This document shows, one piece after another, positions 6,992-14,107 of a DNA stretch of 14,221 nt. The position numbers and the translations under genes are program-made. The stretch covers positions 1-14,221 of the forward strand of contig JAFBAD010000273.1 in the NCBI GenBank assembly GCA_019247975.1, in the 5' to 3' direction. The first letter of the stretch is position 1. Every line of letters begins with the position of its first letter. This DNA comes from Acidimicrobiia bacterium. GTDB lineage: Bacteria > Actinomycetota > Acidimicrobiia > Acidimicrobiales > Iamiaceae. The notes under the pieces are model-generated. The model did not search any database. It was not told the origin of the DNA and worked only from the letters and a program-made list of their open reading frames with translations.

Positions 6992-7372
6992 TCAGCCCCG
7001 AGCGCGGAGGCTGTCGCGGATCTCGCGGAGCAGGAGCACGTCCTCACCGGGTTCGGTCGCGTCCTCGTCCGGGCCACGCTTCGCCATCTGCACCGCTCGG
7101 TTGTACGCCTTCACGATGACGAACAGCACGAACCCGATGATGATGAACGAGAGGATCGCGGTCAGGAAGGCGCCGTAGCGGATCCGGCCGTCACCGACGT
7201 TGATGGCGAGGGAGGAGAAGTCCGGTTGGCCGCCGATGGCCGCGACGATCTGCATGATGATGTCGTTGACGAGGCTGTCGACCACGGTCTTGAAGGCGAG
7301 CGCGAGGATCAGCCCGATGGCGATCTCGAGCAGGTTGCCCTTCAACAGGAAGTCTTTGAAGTCCTTCAGCAC
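6992..7372 (-). CDS. mscL: Large-conductance mechanosensitive channel MscL
   Basis: Inner-membrane pentameric channel that opens under high membrane tension to release solutes after hypo-osmotic shock. The 126-residue protein has the amphipathic N-terminal helix (LKDFKDFLLKGN, 2-13), the first transmembrane helix (about 14-40, pore-lining), a periplasmic loop (about 47-66), the second helix (about 68-90) and a charged cytoplasmic helix (EDVLLLREIRDSL, 110-122). It is slightly shorter than the 136-151 residues of well-known members. GTG at 7372-7370 is chosen: GAGGAGG (7385-7379) lies 6 nt upstream and the family starts here; the frame is open much further upstream but overlaps the divergent epimerase gene. 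The 57-bp spacer to that gene must hold both promoters. Confidence 0.95.
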   Translation of the reverse strand: MLKDFKDFLLKGNLLEIAIGLILALAFKTVVDSLVNDIIMQIVAAIGGQPDFSSLAINVGDGRIRYGAFLTAILSFIIIGFVLFVIVKAYNRAVQMAKRGPDEDATEPGEDVLLLREIRDSLRARG

Positions 7373-7414
7373 TGCCGTCCTCCTCGGTTGGTGAGTTTCA
7401 GCGGGGCCGCACCG

Positions 7415-7420
7415 TAACGT
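7415..7420 (+). promoter_or_regulatory. Candidate -10 element of the epimerase gene, leaderless
   Basis: TAACGT fits TAnnnT and ends 9 nt before the ATG at 7430, so transcription would begin at or next to the start codon. No Shine-Dalgarno sequence precedes that ATG, which agrees with a leaderless transcript. The -35 is poor (TTGGTG at 7388-7393, spacing too long). Confidence 0.45.
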
Positions 7421-7429
7421 CTGACCGAT

Positions 7430-8326
7430 ATGGACGTTGCCATCACGGGTGCAAGCGGGTTCATCGGCAGCGCGCTGGCGCGATCGCTCGCCGCGGACGG
7501 CCATGAGGTCGTCCGGGTGTCCCGCAGGAGCGGCGGCGGGCGCACGGTCGTCTGGGACCCGGAGGCGGGGACGATCGACGCGGCGGGGCTCGAAGGCGTC
7601 GACGCGGTCGTGCACCTGGCCGGCGAGGGCGTGGCCTCGGGGCGGTGGAGCGCGGAGCAGCGACGGCGCATCGAGGAGAGCCGCACCAAGGGCACGACGC
7701 TGCTGGCCGAGACGCTCGCCGGCCTCGACCGCAAGCCCAGCGTGCTCGTCAGCGGATCGGCGATCGGGTACTACGGCGACCGGGGCGACGAGGAGCTGAC
7801 CGAGCGCAGCACGCCCGGTGACGACTTCCTGGCGCAGGTGTGCGTCGCCTGGGAGGCGGCGGTCCAACCGGCTCGGGATGCGGGCATCCGGGTCGCGACC
7901 ATCCGCACGGGGATCGTGCTGAGCACGGAAGGCGGCGCGTTCCCGAAGCTGCTGCTCCCGTTCAAGCTCGGTGTCGGTGGGCGCGACGGCGACGGGCGCG
8001 GCTGGTGGTCGTGGATCACCCTCGACGACGAGGTGCGCGCCATCCGCTTCCTCATCGACCACGACATCAGCGGTCCGGTGAACCTCGTCGCGCCCGGGCC
8101 GGTGCGCAGCGCCGAGCTCGCAAAGACGCTCGGCCGGGTGCTGCACCGGCCCACCTTCCTGCCGGTGCCGCGAGCGGTCACCAAGGTCCCGCTCGGCGTC
8201 GGCGACCTCGTGCGCTCGCTCCTGTTCACGAGCGCGCAGGTCCGCCCGACCGTGCTCGAGAACGAGGGCTTCGAGTTCGGCCAGACCGAGTTCGAGCTGG
8301 CGGTCCGCTCGGTCCTGGCGACGTAG
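7430..8326 (+). CDS. TIGR01777 family NAD(P)-dependent epimerase-like oxidoreductase
   Basis: Cytoplasmic extended short-chain dehydrogenase/reductase of the YfcH/SDR39U1 type, 298 residues, close to the usual 290-310. The nucleotide-binding motif is ITGASGFIGSALA (5-17). Family landmarks follow: VHLAGEGVA near 61-69, then SRTKGTTLL, VSGSAIGYYG, IRTGIVLS, WWSWITLDDEVRAI, and a C-terminal DUF1731-like region from about 240 (LHRPTFLPVPRA). The substrate of this family is unknown. ATG 7430 is the natural start, three codons before the Rossmann strand, with a TAACGT box 9 nt upstream and no ribosome site. The gene is divergent from mscL and ends 3 bp from the convergent SDR gene, with no terminator visible between them. 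Confidence 0.92.
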   Translation: MDVAITGASGFIGSALARSLAADGHEVVRVSRRSGGGRTVVWDPEAGTIDAAGLEGVDAVVHLAGEGVASGRWSAEQRRRIEESRTKGTTLLAETLAGLDRKPSVLVSGSAIGYYGDRGDEELTERSTPGDDFLAQVCVAWEAAVQPARDAGIRVATIRTGIVLSTEGGAFPKLLLPFKLGVGGRDGDGRGWWSWITLDDEVRAIRFLIDHDISGPVNLVAPGPVRSAELAKTLGRVLHRPTFLPVPRAVTKVPLGVGDLVRSLLFTSAQVRPTVLENEGFEFGQTEFELAVRSVLAT

Positions 8327-8329
8327 CGC

Positions 8330-9106
8330 CTACTTCGGGGGCATCCGGATGCCGCCGTCGATGCGGATGACCTCGGCGTTCATGTAGCTGTTGCCGAGCA
8401 GCTCGACCGCGAGCGAGGCGAACTCGTCGGCCCGTCCCAGGCGCCGCGGGAACAGGACGCTTTCGCCGAGCTTCGCCTTGAACGCCTCGGAGCCCTCGCC
8501 CTCGCCGTAGATGGGCGTGTCGATGAGACCGGGAGCGATCGTGTTCAGGCGGATGCCCGACGCGCTGAGGTCGCGGGCGACCGGCAGGGTCATGCCGACC
8601 ACGCCGCCCTTCGACGACGAGTAGGCCGCCTGGCCGATCTGACCGTCGAACGCGGCCACGGACGTGACGTTGACGATCGCGCCGCGCTCGTTGTCGTCGA
8701 GCGGCTCGTTCTGGGACATCGCGGTCGCGGCGAGGCGGATGCAGTTGAAGGTGCCGATCAGGTTGACCTCGATCACCTTCCGGTACACGTCGAGGTCGTG
8801 GGCGGAGCTGTACTCGCCGTCGCGACCGATGGTCCGGGTCGCCCAGCCGATGCCGGCCGCGTTCACGAGGCCGCGCAGGGGGGCCATCTCCTTGGCCGCC
8901 TCGACCGCGGCGATGACCTCGTCGGTGTCGGCGACGTTGGCGTGCACGAACACGCCACCGGTCTCCTTGGCGATCGCCTCACCCTTGTCGTCCTGCATGT
9001 CGACCACGACGACCTTGGCGCCCCGCTGCGCCAGGAGGCGGGCGGTGGCGGCCCCGAGGCCCGAACCCCCGCCGGTGACGATCGCTGAGATCCCGTTGAT
9101 GTCCAT
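8330..9106 (-). CDS. SDR-family 3-hydroxyacyl-CoA dehydrogenase (type-2 / HSD17B10-like)
   Basis: Classical short-chain dehydrogenase of 258 residues, most likely oxidising 3-hydroxyacyl-CoA or a related secondary alcohol with NAD+. Visible features: TGGGSGLG (11-18) cofactor motif, Asp36 after the second strand (favours NAD(H)), NAAG (82-85), catalytic Ser149, Tyr162 and Lys166 (AYSSSKGG), and APGLIDTPIY (191-200). The ending IRIDGGIRMPPK and the segment AAFDGQIGQAAYSSSKGG are typical of the HSD17B10-like group. ATG 9106 is preceded by AAGG about 9 nt upstream. It is last of four minus-strand genes, 22 nt after the GNAT gene. The assignment to acyl-CoA substrates rests on family resemblance and the CaiB/BaiF neighbour. 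Confidence 0.88.
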   Translation of the reverse strand: MDINGISAIVTGGGSGLGAATARLLAQRGAKVVVVDMQDDKGEAIAKETGGVFVHANVADTDEVIAAVEAAKEMAPLRGLVNAAGIGWATRTIGRDGEYSSAHDLDVYRKVIEVNLIGTFNCIRLAATAMSQNEPLDDNERGAIVNVTSVAAFDGQIGQAAYSSSKGGVVGMTLPVARDLSASGIRLNTIAPGLIDTPIYGEGEGSEAFKAKLGESVLFPRRLGRADEFASLAVELLGNSYMNAEVIRIDGGIRMPPK

Positions 9107-9128
9107 GCCGCGGGACCTTAGGCAGCCG

Positions 9129-9656
9129 CTAGAGCAGCCGCCGCATCACGACCCGGAGGTCGGGGTCGAGGCCGACGTCGGCCTCGTGGGCGACCTTCGC
9201 CCGCATCCCGACGGTCAGCTCGGCGTCGGTGAGCACCGCGAAGCCGCGGCGCTCGTAGAACGGCCGGTTCCAGGGGACGTCGCGATACGTGGTGAGGGTC
9301 ACCGTGGCGAGGCCGCGACCGGCCGCCCACCCAGCCGCCGCGTCGAGCAGCGCCGTCCCCAGCCCGGTCCCCTGGTGGTCGGGGTGCACCGAGAGCTCCT
9401 CGACGTGGGCGGCGCCGTCGAGGACCTCCATCACCATGAAGCCGGCCACCGTGCCGTCGACCTCGGCCACGAGCGCGTCGCCCGCGTCCACGAACCGGAC
9501 CACCTCGTCGACCGTGTACGGCGGGTCGTCGGCGCGCCGTGCGATGCGCGGGTCGTCGATCGAGCGGAACCGCTCCCCCGCGGCGACGCCGATCGCCGGG
9601 ATGGCGTCGACATCGGAGGCGGTGGCCGCTCGGACCGGGCCGTCACCGCGGCGCAA
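9129..9656 (-). CDS. GNAT family N-acetyltransferase
   Basis: Predicted cytoplasmic acetyl-CoA-dependent N-acetyltransferase of 175 residues. The domain runs from PVRAATASDVDAI (7-19) to the end. The acetyl-CoA pyrophosphate loop is VHPDHQGTGLGTALL (90-104; Gln95, Gly98, Gly100), preceded by the HVEELSV strand, and the late motif is WNRPFYERRGF (129-139). I chose TTG at 9656-9654 because GGAG lies 5 nt upstream and the domain begins a few residues later; it overlaps the end of the CoA-transferase gene by 14 nt. An upstream ATG at 9734 would give 201 residues with an unconvincing Thr/Ser/Pro-rich lead. The acceptor amine is unknown. Confidence 0.85.
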   Translation of the reverse strand: MRRGDGPVRAATASDVDAIPAIGVAAGERFRSIDDPRIARRADDPPYTVDEVVRFVDAGDALVAEVDGTVAGFMVMEVLDGAAHVEELSVHPDHQGTGLGTALLDAAAGWAAGRGLATVTLTTYRDVPWNRPFYERRGFAVLTDAELTVGMRAKVAHEADVGLDPDLRVVMRRLL

Positions 9657-10722
9657 AGGTCGCTCCGCGGTGCTGGTCGAGGTCGGGAGGAGGCTCGGTG
9701 TGGCCGGCCGGGTGGTGCTCGTACACGACGGCATGGCCGGTGGCGACCGGCGCCCAGGGGTGTGAGGTGACGACCCTGCGGGCCGCGAGGTGGGGGTTGG
9801 CCAGCATCTCGGCCCGGTCGGCGACCGGAGACACCGGGACGTCCGCCGCGAGCAGCGCCTCGACCAGCTCGTCGCGCGGTCGGGTGCGGATCACCTCGGC
9901 CAGCCGGTCCTGCAGCTCGGCGGCGCGATCCATCCGCGCACCGAAGCCGAGGCTCCGCACGTCGTCCAGTCCCAGGACATCGCACAACCTCGACCAGAAG
10001 TGGTCCTCGCTCAGCACCCCGAGTGCGAGGTGGCGTCCGTCCGCGGTCTCGAAGGTCGCGAAGCCGGCGACGCCGTCGCCGCCCGTCCGCTCCTCGCGAT
10101 CGACCGACGTGCGGTTGCTGGCCGCACCGGTCCACGTGGCGAGGACGTCGGTGATCGAGACGTCGACCCGCTCGCCCTCGCCGGTGCGCAGCTGGCGGAC
10201 CACCGCCGCGCAGATCGCCATGGCCGCGGCCATGCCCCCGGCCAGGTCGGCGATCGGGATGGCCGGCACCACCGGCCGGCCCCCGTTCGGCGCGAGCGAG
10301 CCGGCCCACGCCTGGTAGTTGAGGTCGTGGCCCGGGGTCAGCGCGAGCGGGCCGTCCTGGCCGAGGCCCGACAGCGAGCAGTAGACGACCGAGGGGTTCA
10401 CCGCGCGCACGGCGGCGTCGTCCACCCCGAGCCGCGCCGCGACGCCGGGCCGGAAGCCCTCGATGACCACGTCCGCCTCGGCCGCCAGCTCGAGCACCCG
10501 GGCCCGACCGTCATCCGACTTGAGGTCGAGCTCGACGCTCCGCTTGTCCGCGTGGAGGCTGGCGAACAGCTCGGGGTACATGCGCATCGGATCGCCGCCG
10601 GGCGGCTCGACCTTGATCACGTCCGCACCCATCTCGGCGAGGAGCTGCGTCGCATACGGACCCGGGCGCCAGATGCTGAGGTCGAGCACCCGCACGCCGG
10701 TGAGCAGGCCGTCGGCGTTCAC
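9643..10722 (-). CDS. CaiB/BaiF family CoA-transferase or 2-methylacyl-CoA racemase
   Basis: Family III CoA-transferase fold, 359 residues. N-terminal landmarks: VLDLSIWRPGPYATQLLAEMGADVIKVEPP (in part, 12-41), GFRPGVAARLG (89-99), VYCSLSGLGQDGP (113-125). His132 in GHDLNYQAWAG, Asp159 in PIADLAGG and Glu239 in LSEDHFW sit where the catalytic His, Asp and Glu of 2-methylacyl-CoA racemases lie; the Asp is also the nucleophile position of the transferases. The length (about 360) and GHDLNY favour the racemase branch, but transferase activity cannot be excluded. The GTG start overlaps the amidase stop as GTGA, so the two are probably coupled, and the 3' end overlaps the GNAT gene. The cluster suggests catabolism of a branched or amide-linked acyl compound. 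Confidence 0.88.
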   Translation of the reverse strand: MNADGLLTGVRVLDLSIWRPGPYATQLLAEMGADVIKVEPPGGDPMRMYPELFASLHADKRSVELDLKSDDGRARVLELAAEADVVIEGFRPGVAARLGVDDAAVRAVNPSVVYCSLSGLGQDGPLALTPGHDLNYQAWAGSLAPNGGRPVVPAIPIADLAGGMAAAMAICAAVVRQLRTGEGERVDVSITDVLATWTGAASNRTSVDREERTGGDGVAGFATFETADGRHLALGVLSEDHFWSRLCDVLGLDDVRSLGFGARMDRAAELQDRLAEVIRTRPRDELVEALLAADVPVSPVADRAEMLANPHLAARRVVTSHPWAPVATGHAVVYEHHPAGHTEPPPDLDQHRGATFAPR

Positions 10723-11936
10723 GCCGGTCCGAGCAGTCGTGCTGCGGCGAGGACACAGTGGTCCTCCCAGGGTCGCCCGATCACCTGCACGCTGAGCGGC
10801 ATGCCTGCATCGTCGCGTCCTGCGGGCACCACCACCGCCGGCGACCCGGTGAGGCTGGCCGGGAGCGTGAAGAGGAAGTCCTCGCCCGGGATCTCACGGT
10901 CGAGCGGTGCGGTCTCCTTCGCCACCGGACTGAGCACGAGCTCGATGTGCTCGGCTGCGGTCAGGTAGCGGCGGCGATAGCGGTCCCAGTCCCACAGCTG
11001 CGCCTCCGCATCGGCGCCGGTCCGCGCCGTGCGCCGCCAGTACCGCTGCGTGATGTCGAGGCCGTCGTCCAACCAGCCGTCGATCCAGGGCATCTGCGTG
11101 GCGCCCGCCGCTTCGAGCACCGCGGCGGCCCGCTCCACCGCGGACGCGACCGCAGGCTGGACGAGCTCGCCGCCGTCGACGACCGCGAACCGCATGCCTG
11201 CGACCTCGACGCCGGCCGACGATCGCACGGGCACGGGCACCGCCCCGGCGTCGCGCCAGTCCGGGCCGGCCATCACCGCCAGCGCGCGCTCGAGCAGGTC
11301 GATGTCCTGCGCCAGCGGACCGATCTGGCTGCGACCGTCGCTCAGCCCACCGAGCCTCGGGTAGTGCCCGGTCATCGGCACCAGGCCGGCGCTCGGCTTG
11401 AGCCCGAACACCCCGCACCACGCGGCGGGGAGGCGGATGCTGCCTCCGCTGTCGCTCCCGATGCCGAGCGGGGACGCGCCGGTCGCGACGACGACCGCCT
11501 CCCCGCTGCTGGACCCGCCGACCGAGCGCGCCGGGTCGAGCGGGTGGTTGACGCGCGGACCGGCCTGCGTCCACGGGCGGGTCTTGGCGACGACGACCGC
11601 GCCGGCGCGACGCAACCGGGCCACCACCGTGGCGTCCTGCTCCGGGCGCCGATCGGTGTGCCGGGCCTCCTCGCCCTCGCACCGGAACCCCTCGACGTCG
11701 ATCCAGTCCTTCACCGTGATCGGCAGGCCGTGGAGCGGACCGACCGCGCCAGAGCGGGCCCACTCGTCGTCGAGCTCGCGGGCGTCGGCCAGCGCGCGCT
11801 CGTCCTCGAAGGAGGCGATCGCGTTCGTCTGCCCGTCCACCCGGTGCAGCTGATCCAGGTGCGCGGTCACGCACTCGACCGCCGAGAGGTCACCGGAGCT
11901 CAGCCGGTCGAGCAGCGCCACTGCGGAAGTCTCCAC
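10719..11936 (-). CDS. Amidase signature family hydrolase
   Basis: Cytoplasmic Ser-Ser-Lys hydrolase of 405 residues that cleaves a carboxamide or related amide. The triad is visible: Lys76 in LPITVKDWID, the cis-Ser in SVGGSSSGEA (138-147) and the nucleophile Ser166 in GSDSGGSIRLPA (160-171). The C-terminal FTLPASLTGSPAVVVPAGRDD and GMPLSVQVIGRPWEDH segments are also typical. It lacks the extensions of GatA and sits alone, without gatB or gatC, so a catabolic amidase is more likely than tRNA amidotransferase. GTG 11936 gives the usual N-terminus; no ribosome site is seen, and a possible -10 lies 9 nt upstream, suggesting a leaderless transcript. It is first in the minus-strand four-gene run, with a GTGA overlap to the next gene. 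Confidence 0.9.
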   Translation of the reverse strand: METSAVALLDRLSSGDLSAVECVTAHLDQLHRVDGQTNAIASFEDERALADARELDDEWARSGAVGPLHGLPITVKDWIDVEGFRCEGEEARHTDRRPEQDATVVARLRRAGAVVVAKTRPWTQAGPRVNHPLDPARSVGGSSSGEAVVVATGASPLGIGSDSGGSIRLPAAWCGVFGLKPSAGLVPMTGHYPRLGGLSDGRSQIGPLAQDIDLLERALAVMAGPDWRDAGAVPVPVRSSAGVEVAGMRFAVVDGGELVQPAVASAVERAAAVLEAAGATQMPWIDGWLDDGLDITQRYWRRTARTGADAEAQLWDWDRYRRRYLTAAEHIELVLSPVAKETAPLDREIPGEDFLFTLPASLTGSPAVVVPAGRDDAGMPLSVQVIGRPWEDHCVLAAARLLGPA

Positions 11937-11944
11937 CGTCGCGC

Positions 11945-11951
11945 GAACATC
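11945..11951. promoter_or_regulatory. Overlapping divergent -10 elements between the amidase and cNMP-domain genes
   Basis: The gap between the divergent start codons is 23 bp. On the plus strand GAACAT (11945-11950) ends 9 nt before ATG 11960. On the minus strand GATGTT (11951-11946) ends 9 nt before GTG 11936. Both keep the A2 and T6 positions of a -10 hexamer and lie in the most AT-rich patch of the gap. Both transcripts would be leaderless. Inferred from spacing only. Confidence 0.35.
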
Positions 11952-11959
11952 TGTCGTCG

Positions 11960-12958
11960 ATGCGCGTCGAAGGCTCGGTCACGTCGATCTCGTGGATCCC
12001 GTCGGAGGCGATCAGCGGGGTGACCCGGTTGCCGTTCGACATGAAGGTGGGCCACTACGACAGCCCTCCGCCGGACCGGATCGACACCGCCCAGCTGGGC
12101 GCGATGCGCGACCGTGACGAGTTCCGCTTCGCCAACCACCTCGCCGGGTGGATCGAGGTGGAGGACGGCCGCATCACCGGGTACTCGCAACAGGGCAGTG
12201 GCGTGCTCAACAACACGCACATGCGGCTGACCTCGTTGCTCGGCCTGACGTTCAAGGCCCACGCGTTCCCGGACCTGCGGACCCCGCCAGAGGTGTCGCC
12301 GACGTCGATCACCTTCACGCAGACCGCGGGCGGACGGCCAGGGATGCCTGCGCCCCGGTTGGTCCGCAACGGGCTCGCCGCGCTCGTCCCGCCGGCCGTG
12401 TGGACCACGCTGCGGCTCACGCTGCACGCCGACGGGCGGATCGAGGGCACGCTCGCCGGCGCCACGCCGTTCCCGCGCCACTGGGTCTACGACCACGAGG
12501 GGAACCTCGCCCAGAAGACCGCGACCATCTCGTTCGAGGACTGGTACGAGCGCAAGCCCGGCACGTCCGGCACCCCATGGGGCGCCGAGGACTCCGAACC
12601 GTTCGTGACGATGGCCGAGTCCGCGCTCGAGCGTGAGCTGTCGTTCACGCTGATGCGCACCGGCAAGCCGAGCATCCGGACCCTCGCCGCGGGCGACCTG
12701 CTCACGCGCCAGGGCGATCCGGCCGACGGCCTCTTCGTCCTGCTCGACGGCATGGTGTCGGTCGACGTGGACGGGCGCGACGTCGGCGAGCTCGGCCCCG
12801 GCGCGGTCGTCGGTGAGCGGGCGATGCTCGAGGGCGGCACCCGCACCGCGACGCTGCGCGCGGTGACCCCGGCGAAGGTCGCGGTGGTCGACGCGGCCGC
12901 GATCTCCGACGCCGCACTGCGCGACCTCACCGAGGGCCACCGCCGCGAGGAGGGCTGA
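11960..12958 (+). CDS. Cyclic-nucleotide-binding domain protein with an uncharacterised N-terminal domain
   Basis: 332 residues. The C-terminal part (about 215-312) is a cNMP-binding beta-roll: IRTLAAGDLLTRQGDPADGLFVLLDG (in part, 239-264), GELGPGAVVGE (276-286) and the phosphate-binding cassette GERAMLEGGTRTAT (285-298) with Glu286 and Arg295 at the ligand-contact positions. No helix-turn-helix follows, so it is not a CRP-type DNA-binding regulator. Residues 1-210 form a mostly beta, Trp/His-containing domain (MRVEGSVTSISWIPSEA, FRFANHLAGWIEVEDGRI, FTQTAGGRPGMPAPR) resembling N-terminal parts of actinobacterial proteins of unknown function; I cannot name it. It may be a ligand-gated enzyme or binding protein. 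ATG 11960 has no ribosome site. The stop overlaps the next gene (TGATG), suggesting a shared job with the hydrolase. Confidence 0.8.
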   Translation: MRVEGSVTSISWIPSEAISGVTRLPFDMKVGHYDSPPPDRIDTAQLGAMRDRDEFRFANHLAGWIEVEDGRITGYSQQGSGVLNNTHMRLTSLLGLTFKAHAFPDLRTPPEVSPTSITFTQTAGGRPGMPAPRLVRNGLAALVPPAVWTTLRLTLHADGRIEGTLAGATPFPRHWVYDHEGNLAQKTATISFEDWYERKPGTSGTPWGAEDSEPFVTMAESALERELSFTLMRTGKPSIRTLAAGDLLTRQGDPADGLFVLLDGMVSVDVDGRDVGELGPGAVVGERAMLEGGTRTATLRAVTPAKVAVVDAAAISDAALRDLTEGHRREEG

Positions 12959-14091
12959 TGACCGCCGCGATCATCGACTGCGACCAGCACCTGTACGAGG
13001 ACCGGGAGCTGTGGCGCACCCACATCGACCCGGCCCACCGCCACCTCGCGCTCGCCATCGAGGACGACGAGCTCGGCTACCCGTGGGTGACCTGGGCGGG
13101 CCGGCGGCTGCAGGTCGCCGACGTGCAGATGCCCGGCGACACGACGGCGCTCGGCGCGTTCCGTGAGCGCCAGCGTCGCGGCGAGCCGCCCTCCTACGAC
13201 TACGACGAGGCGCTGCCGGCCGACTACTGGAACCCGAGCGCACGGGTCGATCGGCTCGACGCGATGGGGCTCGCGGGCGCGGTCCTCTTCCCGAACTTCG
13301 GCCTCCTGTGGGAGCGGGCGCTCGGCGATGACCTCACTGCGCTGACCGCGAACATGCGGGCCTGGAACCGCTGGTGCGCGACCGTCGTGACCGAGGGTCG
13401 TGGGCGGCTGTCACCGGTCGCGCACCTGACGCTGCGCGACCCGGCCTGGCTGGCCGAGGAGCTCGCCTCGCTGGAGCAGGCAGGGGTGCGGCTGGCGATG
13501 ATCGCGCCGGCGCTGGTCGACGGCCGGCCGCTGTCGCACCCCGACCACGAGCGCATCTGGTCCGCCTTCGTCGACCACGGCGTGACCCCGGTCTTCCACG
13601 TCGCCGATCAGCCGAGGGTGATCGGCGACGGCTGGTTCACCGATCCGTCCGACCAGTTCGTGCCGGTGCTCGACTCGGTCTTCCTCTGGGTGCCGCCCGC
13701 GGTGGCGATCGCCGACCTCGTGACCAACGGCGTGCTCGAGCGCCACCCCGATCTGCGCATCGGCGTGATCGAGCTCAGCGCGGTCTGGGTGCCGATGTTC
13801 CTGATGATGTTGGACGGCGCCTGGGACTTCACCTCCCGCCTCAACGGCCGCACGCTGTCGGACCTCTCGCTCCGGCCGAGCGAGTACGTGGCCCGGCAGG
13901 TGCGGGTCGCGGCGTTCTCCTACGAGCAGCCACCGCGGCTGGCCCGCAGCGGCGACCTGTTCATGGCCTGCAGCGACTACCCGCACTCCGAGGGCACCGA
14001 CGACCCGCTCGCCGGCTACGCCGCCGCCGGCTGCGACCCGGCCACCGACCGCGCCCTGTTCCAGGACAACATCGAGCTGCTCCTGCGTTGA
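12958..14091 (+). CDS. Amidohydrolase family 2 (ACMSD/decarboxylase-like) metal-dependent hydrolase
   Basis: TIM-barrel metalloenzyme of 377 residues in the Amidohydro_2 superfamily, whose members hydrolyse or decarboxylate cyclic and aromatic acids. Metal-site landmarks: DCDQHLYE with the D-x-H pair (Asp9, His11), His214 in PVFHVADQP, and the C-terminal ACSDYPHSEG with the catalytic Asp340. Other typical segments are RVDRLDAMGLAGAVLFPNF (97-115) and LERHPDLRIGVIELSAVWVP (260-279). The ATG overlaps the upstream stop by one base (TGATG) after a GAGGAGGGC ribosome site, so it is coupled to the cyclic-nucleotide-domain gene. Product and substrate are not determinable from the sequence. A half-palindrome and an IS30-like element follow directly. 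Confidence 0.88.
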   Translation: MTAAIIDCDQHLYEDRELWRTHIDPAHRHLALAIEDDELGYPWVTWAGRRLQVADVQMPGDTTALGAFRERQRRGEPPSYDYDEALPADYWNPSARVDRLDAMGLAGAVLFPNFGLLWERALGDDLTALTANMRAWNRWCATVVTEGRGRLSPVAHLTLRDPAWLAEELASLEQAGVRLAMIAPALVDGRPLSHPDHERIWSAFVDHGVTPVFHVADQPRVIGDGWFTDPSDQFVPVLDSVFLWVPPAVAIADLVTNGVLERHPDLRIGVIELSAVWVPMFLMMLDGAWDFTSRLNGRTLSDLSLRPSEYVARQVRVAAFSYEQPPRLARSGDLFMACSDYPHSEGTDDPLAGYAAAGCDPATDRALFQDNIELLLR

Positions 14092-14096
14092 TCGCG

Positions 14097-14107
14097 TTTC
14101 TGAAGGC
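14097..14107. repeat. Half-palindrome related to the lipB element, next to an IS30-like end
   Basis: TTTCTGAAGGC matches the lipB element arm (TTCTGAAGGC, 3689-3680 on the minus strand) over 10 bases. It begins 6 nt after the hydrolase stop. No complementary arm follows within the window; transposon sequence begins instead. It may be a terminator palindrome split by the insertion, or part of the insertion element's terminal repeat. Confidence 0.45.

Noticed and set aside
5880..7178. 432-codon plus-strand frame opposite lpd and mscL
   Set aside because: Its composition (runs of His, Asp, Gly, Leu and Arg) mirrors the antisense of lpd; the minus-strand genes have full motifs and ribosome sites.
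9790..12023. Long plus-strand frames opposite the CoA-transferase and amidase genes
   Set aside because: Antisense shadows of genes with intact catalytic motifs; no ribosome site or protein family is visible.
11900..12940. 346-codon minus-strand frame opposite the cyclic-nucleotide-domain gene
   Set aside because: The plus-strand reading has a clear cNMP cassette; the reverse reading is low-complexity Arg/Gly/His sequence.
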